Part shown: positions 20,502 through 28,910 of the stretch, in pieces
Position numbering within the stretch: the first letter of the stretch is position 1
Layout of the letters: the number at the start of each line of letters is the position of its first letter
Source: Halanaerobiales bacterium
Lineage (GTDB): Bacteria > Bacillota > Halanaerobiia > Halanaerobiales > DTU029
Reading direction: 5' to 3'
Assembly (NCBI GenBank): GCA_025451675.1
Contig: JANWJZ010000023.1
Location: 1-64,000, forward strand
DNA: 64,000 nucleotides
The notes under the pieces: generated by a model
The model's database searches: none
Seen by the model: only the letters and a program-made list of their open reading frames with translations
What the model was told of the DNA's origin: nothing
Position numbers and translations under genes: made by a program

Positions 20502-21452
20502 ATGGAGAGGTTTGCAGCATTAATTGAGAAAATAGACGCTTTTATGGTAAATTACTGTAAATCCACCAGTTTGATTCTTGATACGGCAGTAAAGGATTTG
20601 CTCTATGGTGGCGGTAAGAGGTTAAGGCCTATTATGGTAATGTTGGCCGGCAGCTTTGGCGACTATGATGAGGACAGGCTGCTTCGTATTGCTGCCGGTA
20701 TAGAGCTTTTGCATATGGCTACACTGGTCCATGATGATATAATAGATGAAGCCAGGCTGCGGAGAGGCAGGATAACCGCCCAGGAGAAGTTTGGCAATGA
20801 TGTTGCTGTTTTTGTTGGAGATTTTCTATTAACAAAATCCTATAGCTTATTTGTTGACAATCTTTCTCAACACAGTCTTGTTAAACTCAACAAAGTTGTA
20901 AAAATGGTCTGTATAGGTGAGATCAGGCAATATGAAGAGAAGTACGACCTGGATCTGAGTTTAATAGATTATTTTAAAAGGATCAGAAGGAAGACAGCCT
21001 TACTTTTTGCCATTAGTGCTTACATTGGTGCCTATGAAGCAGGTGTCCGGGGAAAAAGGTTATTTCAACTTTATAAATTTGCCCTTGAGATGGGGATGGC
21101 TTTCCAGATCCAGGATGATATACTGGACTTTATTGGAGATGAAGATACTACTGGCAAAGAAATTAACCAGGATCTTGCGTCCGGTATTTATACATTGCCT
21201 GTTATCTGCCTGCTGAAAGATGAAAGGTATAGCAGCAGAACCAGAAATATATTAGGCAAAAAGGATATTTCCCGGCAGGATATAGCTGTATTAAAAGAGA
21301 TGTTTAAGGAAAGTAATGTACTGGAAACTAGCAGAACATATGTAAAGAAGTTTCTGGATAGGGCAATTGATTATCTTAAATATTTACCGGATATTGAAGC
21401 CAAAAAAGATTTTCAATTTATTTTGAACCTGCAACTCCAACGAAAGGCATAA
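20502..21452 (+). CDS. Polyprenyl (heptaprenyl-type) diphosphate synthase
   Basis: GGGKRLRPIMVMLAG; first DDxxD-type motif LVHDDIIDEARLRRG; second FQIQDDILDFIGD. Confidence 0.9.
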   Translation: MERFAALIEKIDAFMVNYCKSTSLILDTAVKDLLYGGGKRLRPIMVMLAGSFGDYDEDRLLRIAAGIELLHMATLVHDDIIDEARLRRGRITAQEKFGNDVAVFVGDFLLTKSYSLFVDNLSQHSLVKLNKVVKMVCIGEIRQYEEKYDLDLSLIDYFKRIRRKTALLFAISAYIGAYEAGVRGKRLFQLYKFALEMGMAFQIQDDILDFIGDEDTTGKEINQDLASGIYTLPVICLLKDERYSSRTRNILGKKDISRQDIAVLKEMFKESNVLETSRTYVKKFLDRAIDYLKYLPDIEAKKDFQFILNLQLQRKA

Positions 21453-21474
21453 AAAAGAGCATATTTCTATATAT

Positions 21475-21505
21475 ATTCCAGCCTGAGTGCTGGAATTTTT
21501 TATTT
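21475..21505 (+). terminator. Rho-independent terminator
   Basis: attccagc-ctgagt-gctggaat followed by ttttttatttt. Confidence 0.8.
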
Positions 21506-21624
21506 TCTATTTTTGTATTGACATAGGAAAGGATTGTGTATGATTTTATCAGGGAGCAAGAAAAAGAAAAAAATAAAGCCAGAAAAAATATTGTTGACTT
21601 TTCCTAAATATTATGGTAATGTTG

Positions 21625-21822
21625 TAAATAAATCGATTGAGCAAAAGACGTTACTTAAATCGATTAATTTTTAAAATATATGTTAAATCGATTAATTATT
21701 AATTTTATAAAATAATATGTATTTTATTTTGCTAAATCGATTAAATTGAAAATATTTGCTCGATCGATAAAACTAAATTATGATTTAGGCAAGCGTGTGT
21801 GCTTGCTAAATCGATTGAATGC
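21625..21822. promoter_or_regulatory. Array of six LacI-type operator-like sites, consensus TTGCTNAATCGATTNAGCAA
   Basis: Core AATCGATT at 21631, 21658, 21686, 21735 and 21809, plus variant GATCGATA at 21762; several flanked by TTGCT or AGCAA arms. Confidence 0.75.
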
Positions 21823-21842
21823 ACTTAAGGAGGATGATGAAA

Positions 21843-22685
21843 ATGTATCAGGAAGTAGATGGTGCAACTCTTTATTACAAAGAATATGGTTCTGGAGATA
21901 AGTATATTATCTCTGCTCAAATGGGTTTTGATCTTGATGAAAAGGGATGGCCGATGGACCTGGCAGAAGAAGGCTATCATGTTTTTACAATTCAAATCAG
22001 AGGTTATGGAAAATCCACCCATGTATACGAAGATTTGGGGGATGAATGGTATAACATCTGGGCTGATGACGTATATGAATTTGCCAGGAGAAAAGGGATT
22101 GAAAAATTTCTATATACGGGACAATCTCATGGTGCAGGGATAGGCTGGCATCTCGCCTTAAGGCATCCAGAAGTTTTAGTTGGTTTTGTAGCTCTGGTAG
22201 GTGGTCCCCATTCCAGAAAAGGTGGAGAGGTTTCCCGGGGAAGACTTGAAACAATTAAATCAGCAGGAGATCCTGAGGCCAGTAAAAAGCGTGCAGAACA
22301 GGCAAGAAACAATTTTCTTTATTTTGCAAACAAATTTTCAAATAATCCAGAACTAAGAAAAGAATTTGAAGGAAAAGCAGAAAAGGCATATGAAGAAGAA
22401 CTTAACAGGACCGAGGAAGAACTCCGTATAAATCCACGAAAGCCCCTTTCTTACCTGAAAACTGATGAAGAAGTATATGAGGAGCTTTCAAAAATACAAA
22501 TTCCTGTTTTAATGATTAATGGTTTTCAGGATGATGTAGTCCCTGTAACAGATATTATCTGGCCAATTAAGGTAATTAAAAATTCAAAATGCATTATCTA
22601 TCATGATGCTGGACATGGAATTCATTATGATTACAGGGAAGATATCAGGCGTGAAATAGCTTTATTTGCTTCAGGATTGTTCTGA
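21843..22685 (+). CDS. Alpha/beta hydrolase
   Basis: GQSHGAGIGWHLALRHPEVL nucleophile elbow (G-Q-S-H-G), PVLMINGFQDDVVP acid region, DAGHGIHYDY His region; RBS aaggagg. Confidence 0.82.
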   Translation: MYQEVDGATLYYKEYGSGDKYIISAQMGFDLDEKGWPMDLAEEGYHVFTIQIRGYGKSTHVYEDLGDEWYNIWADDVYEFARRKGIEKFLYTGQSHGAGIGWHLALRHPEVLVGFVALVGGPHSRKGGEVSRGRLETIKSAGDPEASKKRAEQARNNFLYFANKFSNNPELRKEFEGKAEKAYEEELNRTEEELRINPRKPLSYLKTDEEVYEELSKIQIPVLMINGFQDDVVPVTDIIWPIKVIKNSKCIIYHDAGHGIHYDYREDIRREIALFASGLF

Positions 22686-22781
22686 TATTTTTATTACATA
22701 AAATTAATAGAATCTATTTATTTTTTTAAATAGATTACTAATATCTAACAAAAATCTATACAAAAAAGGAGGAAATTAATT

Positions 22782-23300
22782 ATGAAAAAAGCAAAAGTAA
22801 TGAATTTGGCAATGCTTGTCTTATTGTTGACTCTTTTTAGTTTTGTTTCAACTATCGAGGCAAAAACATCAGAACAGAAACAAGGTGGAGTTTTAAGAAT
22901 TGTATATGGTGATGCGATTAATTGCATAGGATATCCGGGGGGAATAGCATCATTCCAGGAACATCAAGTTGCTGAACCTGCTGTTGAGACCCTGGGAAGA
23001 TATGATGAGACAGGTGCTCTTGTTCCCTATCTGGCCAGGGATTTTAAATTGGATGCAGACTCATTAACATTGACTATTTATTTGCGCGACGGTGTTAAAT
23101 TCCATGATGGAACTATCTGTGATGCCGAAGCAGTAAAATGGAACCTGGAAGAATTCAAGGCATCTGGCCGTAATGAAATAGATGATGTTACCAGCATAGA
23201 GGTTGTTGATCCTTTAACATTGGTTCTTCACTTATCGAAATGGAATAATTCCATTGCAGATGCAGTTCTTTTTACCGTCCATTTATACAATTACTGCTAA
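22782..23300 (+). pseudogene. Truncated ABC transporter solute-binding protein (family 5), N-terminal third only
   Basis: Signal peptide then GGVLRIVYGDAINCIGYPGG...LGRYDETGALVPYLARDFKLDADSLTLTIYLRDGVKFHDGTICDAEAVKWNLE, ending abruptly at about 160 aa; full-length members are about 500 aa. Confidence 0.8.
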
Positions 23301-23493
23301 ATGTATAATTGAGAATGGCAAAATAATAGAAACCCGCTTTGTCCCGATGATTGTAAATAAAGCCGGGATACCTGAGGTGGTATTAAGGGAGTCTGGTGGA
23401 GAAGAAGTTTTAAATTATATGAAAAAAATTACCCAGGAGGCAAATTTGAATGCTACCTATGAATGGGATGGGGATGAGGTAATAATCGGGTGA
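23281..23493 (+). pseudogene. 3' remnant of a CapA-like (poly-gamma-glutamate synthesis) protein
   Basis: TAKCIIENGKIIETRFVPMIVNKAGIPEVVL...WDGDEVIIG resembles the C-terminal end of CapA-family proteins; no 5' portion present. Confidence 0.6.
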
Positions 23494-23507
23494 GGTGATA
23501 TAAACAT

Positions 23508-24536
23508 ATGGTGAGTATTTATGATATTGCCAAAGAAGCTGGCGTTTCAGCCAGTACAGTATCCCTTGTCTTGAATGGGAAAGGGAAAAAAATGCGTATT
23601 TCCCCGGAAACAGAAAAATTAATCCTGGAAACTGCAAGGCGTATGGGGTATATTCCCAATATGTCTGCGCGTAAATTGCGAACAAATAAAGCCAGCCATA
23701 TACCTGAGATTGCCTTATGCTGGTCACCTACTCAACATAGTCTGTTTTTGAATACATTTATAAATGTATTACAGAACATGATTTCCAGTGGAGAAGTTAG
23801 AGAAATGAGATTTATGATACTACCATATAAGAATGGTGAATTGGAAAAACTGGAATCTGTTATTTCTACCAATTATTTTAATGGAATAGTTGTACCACCA
23901 GTTTTAAAGGAAGATATTGAATTTCTGGAAAAAACAAATATTCAGGTACCTGTGGTTATGTTATATGGTGATATTCCCCAATATAACCTGGTTACTGTTG
24001 ATAATTATAAAGTAGGGAAGGAAATTGCCAGCATATTCCACCGGCATGGTCATAATACTGTTGGTATTATGCAGTCGGTAGTAAAGAGGCCTACTATATC
24101 TGTAGAGCAAAGGAAAGAGAGTTTTTTAAATAGTTGCCAGGACTATAAAATGGAAGTTAAAGAGATCAGCAGCGGACTTCCGGCGCCCATCCTTAATAAG
24201 GTTGAAGAAGGGAAAATCGCAGCGCAAAAAATGATAGAAGAGAATAATTTTCCTACTGCATTGTTTATCCAGAATGACCTGTTGGCTTTAGGGGCTCTTT
24301 CAGTTTTTGCTGAACATGGAATCAATATTCCGGAAGATATGGAGATAATTGTTTATGGTGTTAATGATTTATTGGAAATTCATAACCCACCGATTACAAG
24401 TGTATCTTATCCGACAGAAGAGATATCCCGGGAATGTATTTTGGTCATAGATAATGCCTTGAATAATCCCGGGACAAGACCAGTAAGGAAAATTATTGAT
24501 ATGACCTATGTTTTTCGCGAGAGTTGTCTTTATTAG
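23508..24536 (+). CDS. LacI-family transcriptional regulator
   Basis: HTH VSIYDIAKEAGVSASTVSLVLNGKGKKMRISPETEKLI; periplasmic-binding-like effector domain. Confidence 0.92.
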   Translation: MVSIYDIAKEAGVSASTVSLVLNGKGKKMRISPETEKLILETARRMGYIPNMSARKLRTNKASHIPEIALCWSPTQHSLFLNTFINVLQNMISSGEVREMRFMILPYKNGELEKLESVISTNYFNGIVVPPVLKEDIEFLEKTNIQVPVVMLYGDIPQYNLVTVDNYKVGKEIASIFHRHGHNTVGIMQSVVKRPTISVEQRKESFLNSCQDYKMEVKEISSGLPAPILNKVEEGKIAAQKMIEENNFPTALFIQNDLLALGALSVFAEHGINIPEDMEIIVYGVNDLLEIHNPPITSVSYPTEEISRECILVIDNALNNPGTRPVRKIIDMTYVFRESCLY

Positions 24537-24570
24537 TTTTTAATATATTAGTTATTTATGGGGTGAAATA

Positions 24571-25758
24571 ATGGAAGATAGCAGAGTACATGGTTGTTTA
24601 TGGAATAAATACTATATAACATTGCTTTTTGTAGGTCTAATAACATCATTAAGTTCCAGTATGTTATATACTATTGTATCTGCTTATGCTGTTGAGATCG
24701 GTTCAACATTAGCAGTGGCAGGAATAGTGGCAGGAATTTTTTCCATATCTGCACTGGTATTGCGACCTTTTTCCGGTCTTATATCAGACAGGAGAAATAA
24801 GAAATGGGTATATGCTTTTTCATTATTGGTGATAACTCTTACTTCTATTGGATATGCTATATCAACTAATATACCTGCATTTATGTTTTTTAGAATACTT
24901 CATGGGGCAGCTTTTGGTATTAGCAGTACTGTGACTATATCATTATTAAGTGAATTTATTCCCAGAAAGCGTCTGGCAGAAGGGCTGGGATATTTTGGTG
25001 TCAGTCAGGTGATTTCCCGCATAATTGGCCCTACACTTGGTGTTAATATTGCGACAATTTTTAGTTATAATGTCCTTTTTTTTATCATAGCGATTTTTAA
25101 TTTTCTGGCTTTCCTAATTTTATGGAGGTTACCCTATGAATATAGAGCAGCAAATGGTGGGAAAGCAACCATAAAAATTAATTCTCTTATAGCTAAAGAA
25201 GTAATCGTTTATGCAGCTGTTGGAGGTGTTTTTTCTTTAGGTAATGGTATTGTGAATTCCTTTCTGGTTTTGTTAGGGAATGAAAGAGCCATTTCTGGAG
25301 TGAGTATATTCTTTGCTATCAATGCCCTGACACTAGCTATAGTAAGATTATTTGTAGGACGCCAGGCTGATAAAAAAAGTATAACACTTATTGTTAATAT
25401 TTCATTACTTTGCTCAGCTATATCCATGCTGTTTTTAGGGTTTGCCTATTCTTTAACCTTTGTTATTTTTGCTGCTATCCTTAAGGCCCTGGGCCTGGCA
25501 GGTGGACAGGTATCTTTACAGGCAGAGTGTATACGAAGAGTGGATGAGGATAGGAGTGGTGTAGCGGCAAGTACTTATTATATTGGGGCAGATATTGGAA
25601 ATGGTATAGGCCCTATGCTGGGAGGAGCTATTTCCAGTATGTTTAACTATAAAATCATGTTTATTTCAGTCAGTGTTTTCATGGGGCTTACAGCTATATT
25701 CTTTAATATATACCAAAAAAACAAAGCATATCCTGCGCCTATTGGAAAACAACTTTAA
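24571..25758 (+). CDS. MFS transporter
   Basis: About 12 TM segments; LRPFSGLISDRRNKKWVYAFSLL motif A-like region. Confidence 0.88.
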   Translation: MEDSRVHGCLWNKYYITLLFVGLITSLSSSMLYTIVSAYAVEIGSTLAVAGIVAGIFSISALVLRPFSGLISDRRNKKWVYAFSLLVITLTSIGYAISTNIPAFMFFRILHGAAFGISSTVTISLLSEFIPRKRLAEGLGYFGVSQVISRIIGPTLGVNIATIFSYNVLFFIIAIFNFLAFLILWRLPYEYRAANGGKATIKINSLIAKEVIVYAAVGGVFSLGNGIVNSFLVLLGNERAISGVSIFFAINALTLAIVRLFVGRQADKKSITLIVNISLLCSAISMLFLGFAYSLTFVIFAAILKALGLAGGQVSLQAECIRRVDEDRSGVAASTYYIGADIGNGIGPMLGGAISSMFNYKIMFISVSVFMGLTAIFFNIYQKNKAYPAPIGKQL

Positions 25759-25799
25759 GGAAGATATTTAATTTAACGGAAATTAAGCTAAGGTTACCC

Positions 25800-25828
25800 T
25801 TGACAAAAGGTTTCTACCCGTGTATAAT
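25800..25828 (+). promoter_or_regulatory. Promoter of tRNA-Arg
   Basis: TTGACA, 17-nt spacer, TATAAT. Confidence 0.75.
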
Positions 25829-25866
25829 TAATTATTGTCAGAGACAATAATTTTCTAAACAAATGT

Positions 25867-25943
25867 GGGGCTATAGCTCAGCAGGATAGAGCGACAGATT
25901 CCTAATCTGTAGGCCACAGGTTCGAATCCTGTTAGCCCTACCA
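25867..25943 (+). tRNA. tRNA-Arg (anticodon CCU)
   Basis: GGGGCTA/TAGCCCT acceptor, anticodon arm ACAGA-TTCCTAA-TCTGT, TTCGAAT T-loop, encoded CCA. Confidence 0.94.
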
Positions 25944-25959
25944 TTTTTTTATCAGGAAA

Positions 25960-25992
25960 AACTCCCGGTTTAAATTAACCGGGAGTTTTTTA
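25960..25992 (+). terminator. Rho-independent terminator after tRNA-Arg
   Basis: aactcccggtt...aaccgggagtttttt. Confidence 0.85.
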
Positions 25993-26162
25993 TTTTATAT
26001 GGAAGTAAAATTACCTAATTTTTAAGCTAAAGGTCAGACAATTTCAGATCTAGGCAAATTTATGCAATTAGTTTGTATTTAATAAAAAATAAATTAATGT
26101 TGGAACGAGAAAACTAAGGGTAGTTTTTATGTTTCATAAATATTTTAGATAAAAGAGAAATT

Positions 26163-26204
26163 TTGACTTAAATCATATTTTTTTTAAACTATCTCAGTTA
26201 CAAT
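26163..26204 (+). promoter_or_regulatory. FNR/HcpR-like site and -10 upstream of mini-RIC gene
   Basis: TTGACTTAAATCAT at 26163-26176 and TACAAT at 26199-26204; site centre about 41.5 bp upstream of the expected start. Confidence 0.4.
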
Positions 26205-26235
26205 GGAATCAGTAAATGAAGAAAGGAAGATAGAT

Positions 26236-26535
26236 ATGACTGATAAAAACAAATTTAATGCAGTTAAAGAAAAACATCTACCTTTATTGGAGCAATATGT
26301 ACCGATAGTAGCCAGGGTGCATGGCGGCAGTCATCCGGAATTTCATGAGGTTAAAAAAATATTTGATAAAATCAGTGGTAAGTTAAAAGGAGGAGAAAAT
26401 AGGACGGAGCTGGAGGGGGAGTTTGCCCGCCTGCGTCAAATAACAAACAATTATACAGTGCCTGCAGATGTCTGCGAGACCTATGAAGCAGTATATAATA
26501 TGCTGGCTGAGTTAGACGAAGCATACTATCTATAA
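26236..26535 (+). CDS. Short RIC/YtfE-like (iron-sulfur cluster repair) protein lacking the usual terminal hemerythrin His motifs
   Basis: VPIVARVHGGSHPEFHEVKKIFDKI and LRQITNNYTVPADVCETYEAVYNMLAELD match internal RIC-family segments as I recall them. Confidence 0.65.
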   Translation: MTDKNKFNAVKEKHLPLLEQYVPIVARVHGGSHPEFHEVKKIFDKISGKLKGGENRTELEGEFARLRQITNNYTVPADVCETYEAVYNMLAELDEAYYL

Positions 26536-26631
26536 GGATGACAAGGCCGATCATGAATGATAGTTAAAAATGGAGATGCAGGATCAACAGGATAATATAG
26601 ACACAAATTTAAGAAAGGGAGGGAGAAAGGG

Positions 26632-28482
26632 ATGCAGGGATTTATATTGAGTAAAAAAAACCAGATAACATTGATCAGTGCAATTCTAATTGCCACTGGC
26701 TTTGTCAGTATCTTTGCTTTTTCCAATGAAGATGTCTTTAACCTGGCCTTTATAACAGCTTCCATTCTGGGGCTTTTGCCTATAGCTATCCAGGCCTATC
26801 AGGCCCTGAGGGTGAAAGTAGTCAGTATAGATGTTTTAGTTACTGTTGCCGTTATCGGGGCCTTTTTAATAAAGAATTATGAGGAATCCGCAATTGTTAC
26901 ATTCCTGTTCTTATTCGGGGCCTTACTGGAGCAACGTACCCTGAATAAAACCCGGTCTGCAATCAGAGAATTAACTGAAATGGCACCGGAAAAAGCCTTA
27001 AAGCAGATGCCAGGTGGTGAATATGAAGAAATAGATGTGGATGATGTAGAAGAAGGGGATATACTACTTGTTAAGACCGGGGCCAAGATACCTGTTGATG
27101 GTCTTGTTTTAACAGGTGAGGGATATGTCAATGAAGCAAGTATTACCGGTGAATCTGTTCCTGTAAACAAAAAGAAAGATTCAAAAGTTTTTGCCGGGAC
27201 CATTCTGGAAAATGGGACCCTTCAGATTCTTGCTGAACGTGTCGGTGAAGATACTACTTTTGGTAAGATAATTGAACTGGTTGAAGAAGCCCAGGATTCA
27301 AAATCGGCAGCAGAACGTTTCATTGATAGATTTTCCAGGTATTATACTCCGGCAGTACTGCTCCTTTCGATATTGGTCTGGCTTTTATCAAGGGATATAG
27401 AACTGGCAATTACCATATTGGTACTGGGCTGTCCAGGAGCACTGGTTATCGGTGTACCTGTATCAAATGTTGCCGGTATAGGTAATGGGGCAAGAAAGGG
27501 TGTACTCCTGAAAGGCAGTGAGGTTATTCATGCTTTCAGTAAAGTCGATACAATGGTATTTGATAAAACAGGCACATTGACAATAGGTAATCCCGAAGTG
27601 GCTGAAATTGAGGTTTATGCAGATAATGCCGGGGAAGTCTTTGCCTACCTGGCCAGTATTGAAAATGAATCTGACCATCCGCTGGCCAGAGCAGTCCTGG
27701 AATATATAGGTGACGTGGATTTCTATACAGTTGAAAATACGCATGTGGTCAAAGGCAGCGGGATAGTGGCCTATGTAAAAGGCCACAGGGTAGCGGTGGG
27801 TAATCTGGCCTTAATGGAGAGAGAAAAAGTCCATTTAAGTGAAAAGGCCCGGTCAGACATCCTGCGCTTTGAAGAAAAAGGGAATTCCCTGGTACTGACA
27901 GCGGTTGACGGCGAATTAAAGATATTGATGGGAATCCGTGACAGGATACGGCCAGGTGTGAAAAAAGACCTGCAGAGATTAAAAAAGCTGGGAGTAAAAA
28001 ATCTGGTGGTTTTATCTGGCGATAACCAGGGAACAGTTGATACGGTAGCCAGTGAACTCGGTTTAACCGAAGCCCATGGAAATATGCTGCCTGAAGGTAA
28101 GGCCGCCTATATTAAGGAATTACAATCCCGTGGCCGGGTTGTTGCCTTTGTCGGTGACGGGGTTAATGACAGTCCCTCTATAGCCCTGGCGGATATCGGA
28201 ATTGCCATGGGGGGCGGTACGGATGTTGCCATTGAAACCTCTGACCTGGTTTTAATGAATTCAGATTTTAGCCGGCTGCCCCATGCTCTGGGCCTTGCTA
28301 AAGCAACGGTAAAAAATATGCGGCAGAATATCTTTATCGCTGTAGGGGTTGTATTATTTCTAATGGTCAGTGTATTCTTCAGTGAGTGGATGAACATGTC
28401 CATTGGTATGCTGGTACATGAGGCAAGTATACTGGTAGTCATTTTAAATGGGATGAGGCTTCTCAGTTATAGGTTAAGATAA
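26632..28482 (+). CDS. Heavy-metal P1B-type ATPase with CPG motif
   Basis: ITGESVPV, VLGCPGALVIGVPVSNVAGIGNGARKGVLLKG, DKTGTLTIG, VGDGVNDSPSIALADIGIAMG. Confidence 0.92.
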   Translation: MQGFILSKKNQITLISAILIATGFVSIFAFSNEDVFNLAFITASILGLLPIAIQAYQALRVKVVSIDVLVTVAVIGAFLIKNYEESAIVTFLFLFGALLEQRTLNKTRSAIRELTEMAPEKALKQMPGGEYEEIDVDDVEEGDILLVKTGAKIPVDGLVLTGEGYVNEASITGESVPVNKKKDSKVFAGTILENGTLQILAERVGEDTTFGKIIELVEEAQDSKSAAERFIDRFSRYYTPAVLLLSILVWLLSRDIELAITILVLGCPGALVIGVPVSNVAGIGNGARKGVLLKGSEVIHAFSKVDTMVFDKTGTLTIGNPEVAEIEVYADNAGEVFAYLASIENESDHPLARAVLEYIGDVDFYTVENTHVVKGSGIVAYVKGHRVAVGNLALMEREKVHLSEKARSDILRFEEKGNSLVLTAVDGELKILMGIRDRIRPGVKKDLQRLKKLGVKNLVVLSGDNQGTVDTVASELGLTEAHGNMLPEGKAAYIKELQSRGRVVAFVGDGVNDSPSIALADIGIAMGGGTDVAIETSDLVLMNSDFSRLPHALGLAKATVKNMRQNIFIAVGVVLFLMVSVFFSEWMNMSIGMLVHEASILVVILNGMRLLSYRLR

Positions 28483-28510
28483 ACTTTAAAAAAGGAAGGA
28501 GAAATATAGG

Positions 28511-28744
28511 ATGCAAAAGGCAACTATACAATTAGAAACATTGACTTGTCCTTCATGCTTACAGAAAATCGATAAGGCAGTAAAGGCCCTGGAAGGTGTA
28601 GATAAGGAGAGCGTAGAAGTATTATTTAACTCCAGTAAGGTTAAAGTGAATTACGATGAAGAAAAAACATCCATAGAAGAGATAGAAAAGGCTATTACTG
28701 CCTTAGGCTATGAGGTACTGAAATCAAGGGTAAAGGCATTATAA
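28511..28744 (+). CDS. Stand-alone heavy-metal-associated (HMA) domain protein
   Basis: LETLTCPSCLQKIDKAVKALEGVDKESVEV; 77 aa. Confidence 0.9.
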   Translation: MQKATIQLETLTCPSCLQKIDKAVKALEGVDKESVEVLFNSSKVKVNYDEEKTSIEEIEKAITALGYEVLKSRVKAL

Positions 28745-28754
28745 TATGCGGGAT

Positions 28755-28792
28755 AAAAGACCGGCAAAATTTTGACTGGTCTTTTATTATAA
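28755..28792 (+). terminator. Rho-independent-like terminator
   Basis: aaaagacc...ggtctttt followed by attataat. Confidence 0.6.
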
Positions 28793-28824
28793 TGTCTGTT
28801 TTGTATATAAAAACAAGAAAAACA

Positions 28825-28853
28825 TTGAAAAAAATATAGGGAAAAAGTATAAT
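28825..28853 (+). promoter_or_regulatory. Predicted promoter of bacteriohemerythrin gene
   Basis: TTGAAA, 17-nt spacer, TATAAT. Confidence 0.55.
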
Positions 28854-28910
28854 GTTAGAAATGGTACCTGATAACAGGCATCAGGGAAAGAGGACGAAGG
28901 AGGAAAAAAA

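Noticed and set aside
21625-21822. Possible CRISPR-like or satellite repeat array (repeated TAAATCGATTAA)
   Set aside because: Repeat unit is short and palindromic with irregular 27-49 bp spacing, no long constant repeats and no cas genes; better explained as regulator operators.
25867-26160. tRNA-Arg(CCU) as an integration site for a mobile element
   Set aside because: No integrase, no repeated tRNA 3' end and no phage genes downstream; the tRNA is followed by a terminator.
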